From positions 558,001 through 622,000 of the forward strand of contig JAACJP010000021.1 of the NCBI GenBank assembly GCA_013368375.1: a stretch of DNA of 64,000 bases. The letters are read 5' to 3'. This DNA is from Tricholomella constricta. Lineage: Eukaryota; Basidiomycota; Agaricomycetes; Agaricales; Lyophyllaceae. Positions 27,872 to 41,670 of the stretch are shown here, piece after piece (the first letter of the stretch is position 1; every line of letters starts with the position of its first letter). The notes beneath the pieces are model-generated. The model was not told the origin of the DNA. It did not search any database and saw nothing but the letters and a program-made list of their open reading frames with translations. A program made the position numbers and the translations under genes.

Positions 27872-29126
27872 GGTGATGAGGATGAAAGTCGCCTCGAGAA
27901 ATTCTCCAATTTGGTCCCAATACGCGTGCTCTTTGTTTGCTCCTGATTGCCACGCGCCTCTGACATGACCACTCTAGATCTGAGTTCTCAACCTGCTCAG
28001 TGCGAGAAAAAGCTCTGCCATCCAGTACGTACTTGTCTCATAGTAGACTTAGATTTGCTCTCATCCTAGAATTTTTTGCGAGCTTTGTAGATCTAGAACT
28101 GCCGCCCAGAAGCGTTTGACTGTCTACAGATATGTATGGGTCATGGATCCAAAAGTCACGGAAAACATATTCTGTCTTCTTATTTTGGAGGCGTCCAGGG
28201 GTGTTTGTTACTAACATTTATTTCTCTCTTACCTAGTTTTTTTCACGAAGATTGAGTGAGCTCCAGAAACGCCATCGCTCTGCCGTCGGTGGTCATGCGA
28301 CCGAGCACTGGCCAATCTTTCCCATATCCTCGCGACTACACGTTTGAACAGTCGGCACTCTGATCAGTACTCAAAGCCCAAACTTATGGCAAAGAATATT
28401 CAAAGTACCAGAAAGGTGATCTTTTCATTCTGTACGTATGTACCTTTTGACAGTAAATATAGAGCTTTGCATTTAACAGGTCCAACGCTTTCTTTTCCAA
28501 TCACTAGCTGCATACTTCCTGAGACCCTCATCCTGGGCGCTGCACTATACTATCACATCACTGGAGATTGATCAACCAAAATTCCTTGACGACATACTTG
28601 AGACAAATCTCGTTGTCCTCGTCGCATCCATCTTATTACGCTTCGTGACACCACATGGAAGACCTTCCCAACTTGGCGATAGGTCCGAATTAAATGATGC
28701 ATGAACGCACTCTGGAAGACGACATCATGAAGTAGTGTAAGTACGGATGCGGTGGAGCGAACAGGAGCCATCAAATCCGGAAAGCCTACCTGCAGTCGTT
28801 AGAGCTGCTCACATGAGTTTCTTCCATTCCACACATGTTGCCTCGTTGCCCCGCCTTCCATTGGACTTTTCCTTCTTCCGACTTCGACCGCTTCTTCACA
28901 CCCCCAATATCGCTCTGATAAATCACGTTTTTGATCAGATTCAGATTTCGGCTCGGCTCCCTCCACACCGCGCATCGTCTTAGTCGGCTAGCCATGGCGA
29001 GCGAAACGCCTTTCAGGTTTCAAAGTTTCTTCTTACTCACTACTGTTCACACCCCCCCCATTCTTGCATGCGTTCTTCCGGCGCGCAGTTTGCAAGTGCC
29101 AGTGCCTCGCGAGCGCAGACTAGGCG
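27872..29126. other. Divergent intergenic region
   Basis: About 1.25 kb between the CSE1 start (minus) and the DUF6533 gene start (plus). The short open frames show no domain. A CT-rich stretch near 28,830-28,900 resembles a fungal promoter or 5' leader. Confidence 0.5.
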
Positions 29127-30949
29127 ATGACATCGACGGCATTGCAGGTGTGTGTTTGATCTAACCTGGCGGGCCTTATCGGACAAACCAATGTCGAAAT
29201 ATAGCTGCTAGACCAAAACCTTGTCCAGGGCACGCTACTTGCCAGTGGGACAGTCCTTGTACGCGCGCTTCGAGATCTCCATTTTCGCCACCATATCTTG
29301 CTTATGCAGAATGCTCACTAGATTTATGACCTTTTATGCACCCTCGACCAAGAAGTACGTACTCACTTCTCGCCCGACAGCCTGCCAGCCCGGTTTCGAC
29401 GTCCTCGTGGTCTTACATCTGACACTGCCTGCAGGTCGCTTACGTGTGGAGTAATCCCTGGTCGATCAGTTCTCTGCTATTTTTCCTCAACCGTTACCTC
29501 CCGTTCGTCGACACGTTTCTTTCGCTCAACCGTACGCCATTTCTACTCTTCATCCTTTGAATCTTCTCATTTATGCTTCACTTTTTGGCATAGTCAAGTT
29601 TTCACGAAACACCCCCGAAGTATGTCTTCTTTTTAACAAAGAGTACAGGTATACAGTTCTTATCGAGGGTTCAGAAATGCTTGTCCCATTTTACAGCAGT
29701 TACATGTCCGTCCGAATCTCTGTCTGTAGGATGCATGATGCATACTAAACCATCTGAAGGGCTCATCGTCATTGGAACTCTTATCTCAGAAGGTCAGTCG
29801 TCTATTTCTGAAGTTACAGGTGATTCCCAACACCAGTTCATTATGGTTTAGCCATCCTCATGCTCCGCACCTACGCAATTTGGGAGCGCAAACGGTCCAT
29901 TTTCGTCATTCTTTGCCTTCTTGCTTTGGTTAGTCTTTCGCAACATCAGAACACGAAAACTATCGCTCTTCCCGTTGTTCTGATTTGGTGCTTCCTTCCA
30001 CATACAGTTTGTATTTCCTCCCGCTATGATTATAACGTTCTTAGAGGTCAAATCACTCAAATGTAAGTGAGAGTAACTTGCCTGAATTTGAATGTGATCT
30101 CAGATTTTTCCGGCAGATGGCCCGACATCGTTACGCGGCTGTCAACTCGTGCACGCAAGCCCTCTAATACTAGTCGCGTATATTCTACTCGTAGTGTCTG
30201 AGACGAGTACGTCAGCTCATCTTGGTTTTTATATTGAATTCTCATATCCTCGTAGCCCTGGCTGTTCTAACTGCTATCAAAGCATATCGACATCGTCAGC
30301 GAAATCTACCATCTATGCAAGCTAAATCTCGATGATGCTCATGTTATCCGCAGTCCGCCACTCCCAGTCTAGATGGGTAGTTCAGCTGTATCAAGATGGT
30401 GCGTGTAATTCGAATGAATGACCTCGTTAGTACTTAGAATTGATCAGATTTTGACTGCAGGCATCGTATTCTACTTTTTCCTCCTCGGTTGGTATGCATT
30501 CAGTGTTCTACTGTGCGACGCTCATCTTCATCTCAGGAATTTCTTTGGCCAACATAATCGTACCAATCGCTGCGCCTGTAATAATACACTCTTTCGCTTG
30601 AGAGCAGTTACTTATTTGCTTCCACAGCCCATCCTTGCCAATTGGCTTGCAACGTACGTCTCTCCGCTAAATTCAATGAAGCGATGCATCATCTTATCAA
30701 CCTCATAGTCCCCAGCGAGTGATTCACTCAGTCCTCTGTACCCGCGTTCTTTTCCTCATTCTACGTCAACGCTCCGGGACGAGCATGACCAACCGTCTTT
30801 CCGGAGGCCTGGACTCTCAAACATCACCTGTCTTCACGTCGTTCATGGAGAACGATACCACCATGGACATGACGATTATGGGACCCACAAACAGCGCTTT
30901 GTCCACTTCTGCGTATTCTTTGGATAATACGTCTGACAATAACAGGTGA
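29127..30949 (+). CDS. DUF6533-family multi-pass membrane protein
   Basis: Integral membrane protein of a family greatly expanded in Agaricomycetes; its function is unknown. The first exons are 29127-29147, 29205-29258, 29322-29354 and 29435-29531. They encode MTSTALQ, LLDQNLVQGTLLASGTVL, IYDLLCTLDQE and VAYVWSNPWSISSLLFFLNR plus YLPFVDTFLSLN, the hallmark DUF6533 sequence. Later exons add GLIVIGTLISEAILMLRTYA, IWERKRSIFVILCLLAL, LILVAYILLVVSETTLAVLT and SVLCTRVLFLILRQRSGTS, giving about seven hydrophobic segments. The Ser/Thr-rich cytosolic tail ends TSDNNR. About twelve exons in all. One exon near 29,640-29,760 between transmembrane segments 2 and 3 is not clear, so a broken allele is possible. 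Confidence 0.7.
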
Positions 30950-31172
30950 TATATGACACCTTCGCTGTGTTCGAGTAGGCATGTATTTAGCAGTCGTCGT
31001 TATTCCCCCATCGACGGTGTATGTAATAGTTGTCCTCGCTGTCAGTGAAATGGGTTCCTAATTTGGACATGAATGATGTTGGCGCTGAACGACTTCCACG
31101 AAGAAAAAAACAGCAAGATTGGATTCGTGCTCCAAAGTGTGACGCCGGGCCAGCTTGCTCTCACCCCCCGCC

Positions 31173-33117
31173 ATGTCCCTGTCCATCCGCCGTCGCAGTC
31201 TGTCTCGTTTGTTCGCTATCGCTGCTTTTGCTTTCCTATTGCGTCTCGTCTTTTTCCCATCCGCGGGACCTATTACCCCAACCGGGCACCAAATCAAGGA
31301 GCACAACTTCATTGAGCGTGCCACGCGTCCAGATAAGTCACTGAATGTCCAGCGGCATCAATTTCTGCAGGCCCGCATGGGGAGGGATGAGCGGGAGGGC
31401 ATCCTTGGGCAGGTCATACAAAATGGGGTTTGGGACTACTGGGAGCGTTTCCAGCTGCCATAGTGAGTTTATACCGACATCGTAACGGCATTTGAGTCTA
31501 ATTGCCTCGTAGTATTCTAAACAGGGAGACATCCTCAATGGACGCCCAGCACGTTGTCAGCTCGATCGACCAGCTGCTCTCTTTGAACGGCTGGGTCGCC
31601 GCGCTTTGCCCGACACTGACGCGCCCGTTCGGGCAGAACAAGCACGAAGAAGCCTACGACGACCTCATACGTGAGGACCACCTGTACTACATCGCCATCA
31701 TCATCCACTCCGCGGACCACTTCCTCGTCGACCAGCTCGCAGTCATCGTGCAGATGGCCAAACGCCTGGGAGCGAACAACCTCTTCGTCTCCATGCTCGA
31801 CTACGACTCTTCCGACTCCACCGAGACCCTCACTGACCTGTGCGAGGCCGTCCTCATCCTGCTCGGTGTGCCGTTCCGCATTCGTCGCGTCCCCGGCATG
31901 ACGAGCGACCCCTCGGCAGCGTACTACCCCCTTGAAGAAGCCCACATGCGCAACTTGGCGCTGGAGCCTCTGCAGGAACTGCAGCAGAAACGAAACATCA
32001 ACTTCCACCGCGTCATATGGCTTAAAGGCTTCACGTGTCCAAACGATATCCTCGAGACGATCAAAGTGAGCTTCGCGAACGAGGCTGCCATGGTGTGTGG
32101 GATGGACTGGGCGGAACACAACGGCTTTTTCATCTTTTCTGACCGGTGCGTGTTACCTTTTCTCGTTGTCTATTATGACTCAATTCTGACGCTGTCCCTC
32201 AGCTGGCGCACACGCGATATTGAGGGCGACCAATTCCGGCAATCCAAATCCTCGTCCAAAGACGACGCCGTCCCACCCCGGGACCAACAAGGCGCCGCGC
32301 GATACGCCCAGCATCTGCCGTTCCAGGTCTTCTGCTGCGAGGCTGGCACGCACGTCGTAGATCCTGCACAGTCGTACTACAAAGGCATCGCATACCGTGC
32401 CGGGTCGGACTTCCACAATCTCAGCAAGGCGGAGGGCATGCCCATCCGCGAGCCCGATGCGCCGTGCCTCGACAGCAGCCAGGCGTGGTTCTGTCGTGAC
32501 CTATGGGTGCGCAGCGCCCGGGATGCGATGGAGGAGGTGGATCGCGTGCGGAGTGCAGGCGCCATCCGAAGGCGGGGCGTGAACGTGATTGAGGTTGCGG
32601 CTCACGATCCATTGATGGAGAAGCGAGATGCCGCTGCGAGGGCGCAGGAGGCGGTCAATAAACGCCAGGGCCTGCCGATCGATCCTGATGCAAACGCGGG
32701 GTCAGATTATGATGCGATGCCGGTGGAGGATGGTGGGGAGGAGGTGCCTCTTCCCGTGGAACCTCCCAGGCTCACGATTCCGAATTCTGACTTTATGCCT
32801 GCGCGGATATTGGTGAATCCACGGTGTGTGACTACGTACGCTGGTGTTAGCCATACGCAGCTTGCTTTGGATCTGTTTGGGAATGGGGAGGACAACACGA
32901 AGGGTGGAGTCAAGAAATACGCTTTGGACGATTGGGAGGGCGCTCCTGAAAGCTTTGTGTGTCAGGAACAGAGGTCCGCCTTTTCATTTTCGTTGCTTCG
33001 CGCGGCTGCTGATTCAAATTCCCTAGACAAACCGGTGGAAGAAAGGCTACGAAAACGCAGAGGCGGCTTGGTTTCTCGATATATGACGAACTTCAGCGGC
33101 TGTTTAGAGGGGCATAG
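31173..33117 (+). CDS. GT69 CAP59/CMT1-like glycosyltransferase
   Basis: Predicted 594-residue type II membrane protein of the CAP59/CMT1 (alpha-1,3-mannosyltransferase-like) family, expected in the Golgi. Exons: 31173-31462, 31513-32145, 32203-32973 and 33027-33117 (595 codons). A basic N-terminus (MSLSIRRRSLSRL) precedes one membrane anchor (FAIAAFAFLLRLVFFP). The GT69 core includes NLFVSMLDYDSSDST, NFHRVIWLKGFTCPNDILE, AAMVCGMDWAEHNGFFIFSD, FQVFCCEAGTHVVDP and ARILVNPRCVTTYAGVSHTQ. In Cryptococcus, relatives act in capsule synthesis and export. Here a cell-wall or glycan role is more likely, but the exact linkage is unknown. Exon 4 encodes a short basic tail ending LQRLFRGA. The gene lies 223 bp after the DUF6533 gene on the same strand. 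Confidence 0.87.
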
Positions 33118-33247
33118 TGGTATATCATCCCAGCATATTTATTAGATTACCTCTACTATGTGTATACCTTAATGTCAGAGATGACTCCGCGCAAAGTCTG
33201 ACTCGACGAAGACGCGACGCGTCTCAGTAAATTGAGTCACATGATGC

Positions 33248-33256
33248 TATAAAAAG
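33248..33256 (+). promoter_or_regulatory. TATA-like box of the OTC gene
   Basis: TATAAAAAG is 58 bases upstream of the OTC start codon. A CT-rich leader (CTCTCTCTCTCTCCTCCTC) lies between them, a common fungal promoter and 5'-leader arrangement. Confidence 0.5.
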
Positions 33257-33313
33257 TTGGCTCATTGACCCTGCTCTCTCTCTCTCCTCCTCTTCGTGTA
33301 TCCTTCCCTCATC

Positions 33314-34706
<1,393 letters not shown>

Positions 34707-35503
34707 GCTGTCGAATCCATCATCTTGTTCTTCCATATTGCGACAACCTGGGGGGTCGAAAAAAGCTCATTTAAAACTGCGTTGTGACGTTATTGCTTTC
34801 TTGATCGAGTTGCCGAGGTGCGGTGGCGCTTACGCCACGATGCATACTTGAAGTTTAACATGGAAAATCACATAACTTACGAAGCTGACCATGTACATCA
34901 AGCAGCTCGAGAAACGTTATCAAACTCCCGAGGTTCGGTAAACAAAATAATCTTCAGTACCCATATTTTTTCTTGCAGATGCGAATGTCATGATACGCAA
35001 CAGTACTTCCGTCATTGTCATTGCTTTTTCCTTCAATAGACGCCCATTTATACCCTACCCCTCCTTGGACTTTGAGACGAAAATTCAAGGATACCTCGAC
35101 ATCCAAGATACAGTCTTGGTCATGATTGGCTTGCAACGCTGGTCTTCAAGAAATAAAAACCCTCTAAAAGGTCGCATCGGTGTTTCAATTGACATGTTCC
35201 AACCGCTCATACATGTAAGTGTAGTATTAACAAGGCGAGGGCAAGATACTCTCTCAAGTCTGAAGCTCGTGAGCTATTCGTTGTCACTGACAGATCTGTA
35301 ACGCCTCGCCTAATTCTCATCGAGATCATGGAAGCTGCTGTGTGGATGAAGGAAAGGTTTAAAAATGAAGTTCGATGAAGAGAACAAACGCATGGTCAGT
35401 TCGAACAGAAAAGCTTCCGTGCTCTGCCAAATGCGGCCGAGAGAAGCCACGTGGAGTGTCGATCCCTAAATCACTTGAGCGCCCAATCCAAACACGAACC
35501 ACG
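34707..35503. other. Intergenic spacer
   Basis: Contains the 3' end of the OTC gene and the promoter of the TMEM19-family gene. No gene, tRNA or repeat recognised. Confidence 0.5.
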
Positions 35504-36461
35504 ATGAACGACCTCGTGCTGGCCGTGAGCTTCGCCTCGCTCCTCAGCCTACACGGGCTGCGCAAAAAGTCGCTCTCACCAAGCGGGGCTGCGACTGCCT
35601 TTGCAGTGGGTGTGCTGACGATGGCAGGCGGGCTGCGCGTGTTTGGGGTCACGCTGATTGTATTCTACCTGCTTGGGAGCCGGGCGACAAAGTGTGAGTT
35701 GCCATAGGGAAGATTGTTGGGCTGTGCTGAAACTGTGAGGGTTGTTAGACGGCAAGGAGCGCAAGGTACGGCTTGAGGAGGGGTATATGGACGGGGGGTA
35801 CCGCAGTGGATGGCAGGTGCTGTGCAACAGCTGCTGGGCAGTGGCGGCGGTGACTTTGTGGAATGCGATCCACGTGCGGGGGAGTGTCCAGGCGCTCGTG
35901 CTGGAGAGCGTGGGGTTTCAGGTGGGTGGCGGGCGGGAATACAATGGGGAGGGGTGGTGTGCGGTGGATGGGGGGAGTCGGGGACTGGTGTATGGAGTGT
36001 TGGGGCATTTTGGGTGCTGCATGGGGGACACACTGGCATCAGAGCTGGGGATCCTGAGTAAAAGTAAGCCACGGCTGGTGACAACGCTCAAGGAGGTGCC
36101 GGCCGGGACGAACGGGGGGATGACGGTGTGGGGCACGGCGTGTTCGGTGGCTGGGGGCGCGGTGATTGGGCTTGTGATGGGTGTGTGCATGGTGTTGGAG
36201 AACGGGGCGTGCTCGGGTAGAGTGATCGGGGAACTGGTGGGGTGGGGCGGGTTTGCCGGTGGATTCGGAAGCCTGGTGGACTCGGTGCTCGGGGCGACTG
36301 TGCAGCGGACGCGGTATTCGACAGAGCGCGGGGTGGTATTGCAGGACGGGAGCCGGGCCGAGGGTCGGGTGGTGAGCGGATGGGACGTGCTGACGAACAA
36401 CCAGGTGAATCTGGTATCGAGCGGAGTGACCGCAGCCGTGGTGGGGTGGATGACGTCATAG
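35504..36461 (+). CDS. TMEM19/DUF92-family membrane protein
   Basis: Predicted 300-residue multi-pass membrane protein. Exons 35504-35693 and 35749-36461 (301 codons). The N-terminal hydrophobic segments include LSPSGAATAFAVGVLTMAG and LRVFGVTLIVFYLLGS, then the family motif RATK/YGKERK. Conserved downstream blocks are HFGCCMGDTLASELGILSKS, PRLVTTLKEVPAGTNGGMT and GGFAGGFGSLVDSVLGATVQ. DUF92 proteins are widespread. Plant relatives act in phytol/phytyl-phosphate metabolism, but the fungal function is not established. The coding strand of exon 2 is strikingly G-rich and C-poor, unlike both neighbours. It ends 63 bp before the glycogen synthase start, so the two genes are very closely packed. 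Confidence 0.85.
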
Positions 36462-36524
36462 TTATTTGGCCATGTTATGCATATACGTGCTGTGGTTGAG
36501 GATTCCGGGTGGTCGCGCTGAACG

Positions 36525-39229
36525 ATGTCGTCGACGCCGCCGCCTGCAGATTCGGCGCCTCCGCCCCGCGATGTGTCCCGGCCTTTGCTCTTCGAGTGCG
36601 CCTGGGAGGTCGCAAACAAGGTCGGCGGCATCTACACCGTCATCAAGACAAAGGTCCCCGTCACCGTCTCCGAGTTTGGCGATAGATACTGCCTAATAGG
36701 CCCCTTGTCATACAAAACTGCTCCCATGGAGGTCGAACCAGCAGAGCCCACCGACCCCCATCTCGCCGCCACTCTCCAGTCAATGCGATCCCAGGGCGTA
36801 AAGGCCCTTTACGGCCGATGGCTTATCGAGGGCAATCCCCATGTTCTGCTCTTCGACACTGCCTCCCAGTACTCCCGCCTAGACGAGTGGAAGGGTGATC
36901 TGTGGAATCTCGCAGGAATTCCCAGCCCACCCAACGATCACGAGACAAACGAGTCCATCGTCTTTGGCTATCTCGTAGCCTGGTTTCTCGGCGACGTCCG
37001 TAACCTATCTTACTCTCCTTCCAACCTCAACAATTAACCTTTGCCTGCAGTACGTCGCACGCCAACTAACCACCGCCGTTGTTGCCCACTTCCACGAATG
37101 GCAGGCCGGTGTCGCCATCCCCCTCTGCCGCAAACGCCATATCGATGTCACTACCGTCTTCACCACCCACGCCACCCTTCTCGGCCGCTACCTCTGCGCC
37201 GGCTCCGTCGACTTCTACAACAACCTCCAATACTTTGACGTCGACCACGAAGCAGGCAAGCGCGGCATCTACCACCGCTACTGCATCGAGCGCTCCGCCA
37301 CTCACTGCGCAGACGTCTTCACCACCGTCTCCCACATCACCGCCTACGAGAGCGAGCACCTCCTCAAGCGCAAGCCCGATGGTATCCTGCCCAACGGCCT
37401 CAACGTCGTCAAGTTCCAGGCCATGCACGAGTTTCAGAATTTGCACTCTAAAAGCAAGGAGAAGATTAACGAGTTTGTCCGAGGCCATTTCTACGGCCAC
37501 TACGACTTTGACCTCGACAACACACTTTACGTAAGTCGTTATCCCATTTTCTCATTGACATTTCTTCATCGCCTTCATCGTTTGAGCCTTGCTTTTCCTT
37601 CTCCCAATCACATCCGCTTCCGACTCCTCCATCGCTCCCTTGCCCACCTTCTGATGTTTTAAACCTCCCTCACTTTCCAGATGTTCACCGCTGGTCGTTA
37701 CGAGTACCGCAACAAGGGCGTCGACATGTTCATCGAGTCGCTCGCGCGCTTGAACCACCGCCTCCAAAAGTCGGGCTCCACCGTCACCGTCGTCGCATTT
37801 ATTATCATGCCAGCCGCGACGCACTCCTACACCATTGAAGCCCTCAAGGGCCAGGCCGTGACAAAGCAGCTCCGCGACGCCATCACCGAGATCCAGCAGC
37901 GCGTCGGCGAGCGCCTTTTCGACCATGCCGCACGGGTACACGGGTACATTTCTTTCACTCTCTCTTTTTCCCTTTACCTCACGACATTCTCCCCAGTGAC
38001 ACCCCGACCCCGCTTCCCGAGACGCTTCTATCCTCGGAAGACCTTATCCTCCTCAAGCGGCGCATATTCGCGCTCAAGCGCCACTCGCTTCCTCCTGTGA
38101 CGACGCACAACATGGCCGACGACTCGACCGACCCGATCTTGAACCAGATCCGGCGCGTGCGCCTCTTCAACGCTGCCAGCGACCGCGTCAAAATCGTCTT
38201 CCACCCCGACTTTCTCAACGCCAACAACCCCATCCTGGGATTAGACTATGAGGAGTTTGTGCGGGGCTGCCATCTGGGCGTCTTCCCGAGCTACTACGAG
38301 CCGTGGGGGTACACGCCCGCGGAGTGCACGGTGGTAAGCCGCGTTTCTCTTGCTCCTCCCAGCCCGCACTGCCACTGATCCCTCACACCCAGATGGGCAT
38401 CCCCTCCATCACCACCAACCTCTCGGGCTTTGGCTGCTTCATGCAAGACCTGATCGAGCGGCCTCAAGACGAAGGCTGCTACATCGTCGACCGGCGCTCG
38501 CAGTCGGTCGAGGACTCCGTCACACAGCTGACATCGGACATGTTCGGGTTCTGCAACAAGACCCGGCGGCAAAGGATCAACCAGCGCAACCGCGTCGAGC
38601 GCCTGTCGCCCCTGCTGGACTGGAAGAACCTGGGCGTGGAGTACAGCAAGGCCCGCCAGCTCGCGCTCAGGCGCGCGTACCCGGATGCGTTCTACCATGG
38701 TGGCCCCGACGCGGAGTGGGACGAGGCGGAGGAGGGGTTCTATGCTGCTGGAGGTGTGGACCGCGCGAGCTTAGGGAGTATGCCCCCGAGCCCGAGATTG
38801 AGGGGTGCGGCGACGCCGGGCGATATGGGCACGCTCACGGAGGAGGTACGTGTTACCCCCATTCTCCCTATAGTTGTGACATGGCACTGGCGGCTGACGC
38901 GCCCACACAGATGCAGGGCTTGAAAACGAGCGACTACCGCGGGTACCAGTGGCCGACGGGCGAGGACGAGGAGGACTCGTATCCCTTGTACGTCTTGCTT
39001 CCCTTTTCTTTTATACTGTCGCGGATCTGAGAAGCGTGCTTCCCACAGCCCGCTGGTAATGAAGGTGCGCTCGCGCTCTGGGTCCGTCATGAGCGGCGCC
39101 AGCACACCCGGCGGTGGCGCGTTCAAGAGCCTCAGCGAGCGCGACCTCCAACGCGCGGATGCAGCGCTCAACCAGGTCAACGAGCACGAGCACGGCGAGA
39201 AGGAGAAGACCACCACCGCCGCAGCGTAA
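36525..39229 (+). CDS. GSY1: Glycogen synthase (GT3)
   Basis: Adds glucose from UDP-glucose to glycogen (EC 2.4.1.11) in the cytosol. Predicted 753 residues. Exons: 36525-36995, 37051-37530, 37681-37943, 37997-38333, 38393-38845, 38911-38987 and 39049-39229 (754 codons). The N-terminal substrate motif is [20 protein letters not shown]. The catalytic loop Glu lies in [20 protein letters not shown]. The Arg cluster that senses glucose-6-phosphate is visible in [21 protein letters not shown] (trimmed: R..R..RNR.ERLS). The C-terminal tail carries Ser-rich stretches ([15 protein letters not shown]) where eukaryotic enzymes are inhibited by phosphorylation. Hence control by both allostery and phosphorylation is expected. 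Intron 2 is 150 bp, longer than the rest. Confidence 0.95.
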
Positions 39230-40068
39230 AAACAATTCTGGCGCCTGTAGAATGCCGGAAAATATGTGCTACGGCAGGGCAATGGACTTGTAAACGCGTG
39301 GCGAAAATCTGCCGTGGGAGGTGGGGGTGGGGTTAGACGATGGGTTGGTATATATGCTTGCTTGTGATTGTGATTGTTCCCTTTTTTCCTCTTCCTCTTT
39401 TTTTTTCCCTTCCTTCCGTCTGTCTGTCTGTCTGTATCACATTCTTTTTCTCTTCCCCACACTCCGCTGATGACAAGCAAAAAATTGCCATTTGTGGAGC
39501 GCGGGGTGATATTACTTACTTGCTATGCAGTACCTAGCGTGTGTGTATGTAGACGTAGATGAAGTTGTGGTAGATGCAGGCTGTGGGGGGGGGAAAGGGG
39601 TTGGCGTTCTTTTGCTTTTGTGAAACCCTTGAGGTTGCGCCGCACTGCATGACGGACCGAATGCTCCACGCCCGACGCGCCGTCGAGACTTGAGTTTCAA
39701 CGTTCAACCAGCAGATGGGGGCGTACGCGCAAAATCGTACCGATAGACTCGACAGCACTCCCCTCCCTCGCCTGGCGAGATGCGGAAGCGTCCGCTCTTG
39801 CTGCGGTCCTCGTCGTGGTGCACCGGACGGGATGGCGACGGAATCTGGAATCGCTCACGACCCCCCCCCCCCCCCCCGCGATCGCACAAGGCTTTCAATT
39901 CCTTTGTGATTTCCTGTCTACAAATCGCTTGTCAGCCGGGCGATGGCTTCGCGGAAAGTTCCCGATGTCAATTCCGGAGCAGTACATACGCAGCAGCTGC
40001 AGATAATTACTCCTAATATTTCCAGCGCACGAGACAAAAGAAATAAACAAGCATCCAGTAAATTCTTT
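39230..40068. other. Convergent spacer with homopolymer tracts
   Basis: Tail-to-tail region between glycogen synthase and MID1. It holds a T-rich stretch with (TGTC)n near 39418-39435, nine G at 39585-39593 and seventeen C at 39861-39877. No gene recognised. Confidence 0.6.
39861..39877. repeat. Poly-C tract, 17 bases
   Basis: Seventeen consecutive C in the spacer. Such tracts are length-unstable and error-prone in sequencing; the opposite strand could form a G-quadruplex. Confidence 0.9.
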
Positions 40069-41670
40069 CTAGCCTCCATTGCACCAAATATTGCCCCATC
40101 TATCCTGCGCAGCACCCGTAGCACCCTCCCCCTGCTCACCCTCCGCACTGTCCGAGTAGCCAACCCCATAGCTCGCCGCAGCGTTAAACTGCACAGTCGG
40201 GCACGTGAACCCCACGAGGCTCGGGCACGCCCTGTCCACCGCCGTGCAGACCTCCAAGCACGGGAGCAGCATCGCATACGCGCTGCCCATCGCAGGGAGC
40301 GTCCGGCTCCGCGCTTTCGCGATGTCCGTCGACTGCGGGAGCAGCGCCGAGAACACCCTCTGTGGCGGCGCCGAGGGATCCTTGGGGTGCAGCGCGCTCA
40401 GCCCCGTGGCGTCCGGCGGGGCCGGGGAGCTGGTGAAGCTCCGTGGGTTGGCGGGGCTGGGCTCGCCGCACCGCGTGAAGGTGATGGTGCAGAGCCACTT
40501 CCGGTATTCGCGCTGGCAGTCGTCGCAGCCGACGATGGGGGAGTACCAGTCGCGCCCGCATGCAAAGGTCGTGAGCGTGGTCGTAAAGTTCGTCAGATAC
40601 GCGAGCAGGGGTTTGGTGATCTCGTCAGGGAGGTTGAGGGCCGTGTAGGCGTTGGATCCTGCTGTCGTTGGTGGTTGCGGGAGTGGGACGGTATATGCGA
40701 CATTCGGACAATATGGGAGATTAAAAACCAGGGGACAGGCAAATGACGCTAACGTTGTCTCTGTCGATCAACGAGTCATCTTTGTCCAGAACGACGGACA
40801 TACCTGATTTTGTAACAAAGTGTATAGGGCCACTGACTTTCGTTCTGTCCTGAACGACGTACGCGGTATAATTAGTGGCAGGGGTAAGGGCTTCTATGAG
40901 CCATTGATTTCTCCATCCTTTGGTATCTCTGAGCCAGAAGTTTTGACTAGACAAGGTGCCAGTTGACCTCTGAGAAGATAACATGCATCCTGTTTGTGGT
41001 AGGGCCGTCAACGGGGAAGACGATGACGTCGGGGAGAGAATGAGCGTAAAATTCGGAGATCCAGAGGGCGCCGAACGTTGCGAAGAGTTGGCGGATGGCA
41101 GGGTATAGTTGGGGTATGTGGGTCTGGGTTCGACCTCTTCAGCGAAAGCTGGAGAAAATATCAAGGCCTGATTTGATGTGGTGTCGCCAAGGAGCGGTAG
41201 ATCTGAATTTGAGAGAAGTTCGTGTATTGGGCCTGGTAAATATGGATTTGTGAGACTCTCTCTCAGGCTTCGACTGTTAGTGTGGAGGAAAATATACCTT
41301 GGTCCGAGATACCCAGTTCAAACGACGTCTGGCCGATATCCTGGACCGCCAAAACACCACCGTCATCAAATATGCCTGTCCAGCTGCCATGGCCCTCCTC
41401 TACCGCAATCTCAAAAACGTCGTCCCCGCCACCTGGGCCAGGTACGCCAGCACTAGAGCTGTTCGTGACGAAGAACTTGGGCGGAGAATTCGTGGAAGAA
41501 CATAGCGCGACGGTTATAGTTAGATTTGCTGCCGTTGGCAAGGAAAAAACAGGCGGATTCGGAGGGTTGGAGGGGGAAAACTGTGAGTTGGAATTCAGAG
41601 GGAGTTGCTGTTTCGCCTGAGCAAGTGCTATGCCAGCGTTGAGCAGGCATAAGAGGGTCTCCGGCAGCAT
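40069..41670 (-). CDS. MID1: Stretch-activated calcium channel regulatory subunit MID1
   Basis: Predicted 493-residue glycoprotein of the plasma membrane that works with the channel Cch1 in calcium influx during mating, cell-wall stress and contact sensing. Exons 5' to 3': 41670-41298, 41232-40804 and 40748-40069 (494 codons). The start MLPETLLCLLNAGIALAQAK reads as a signal peptide. Many N-x-S/T sites follow (NLTIT, NYTLPS, NFTLIL, NYTAY, NFTTT). The Cys-rich C-terminal half has the family blocks CPNVAYTVPLP, YWSPIVGCDDCQREY-like YSPIVGCDDCQREYRKWLCT and CLEVCTAVDRACPSLVGFTC. The last residues are Gly/Asp-rich. A longer start at 41715 is possible but gives a poorer signal peptide. Confidence 0.85.

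Noticed and set aside
29848..30245. Minus-strand frames inside the DUF6533 gene
   Set aside because: They overlap clear exons of the membrane protein and contain no recognisable sequence.
35918..36631. Minus-strand frame of 237 codons rich in Pro/Thr/Ser opposite the TMEM19-family gene
   Set aside because: Explained by the extreme G-richness of the real coding strand; no domain and it runs across two genes.
39943..40746. Plus-strand frame of 267 codons in the MID1 region
   Set aside because: Arg/Ala-rich shadow of the MID1 Cys-rich exon on the opposite strand.
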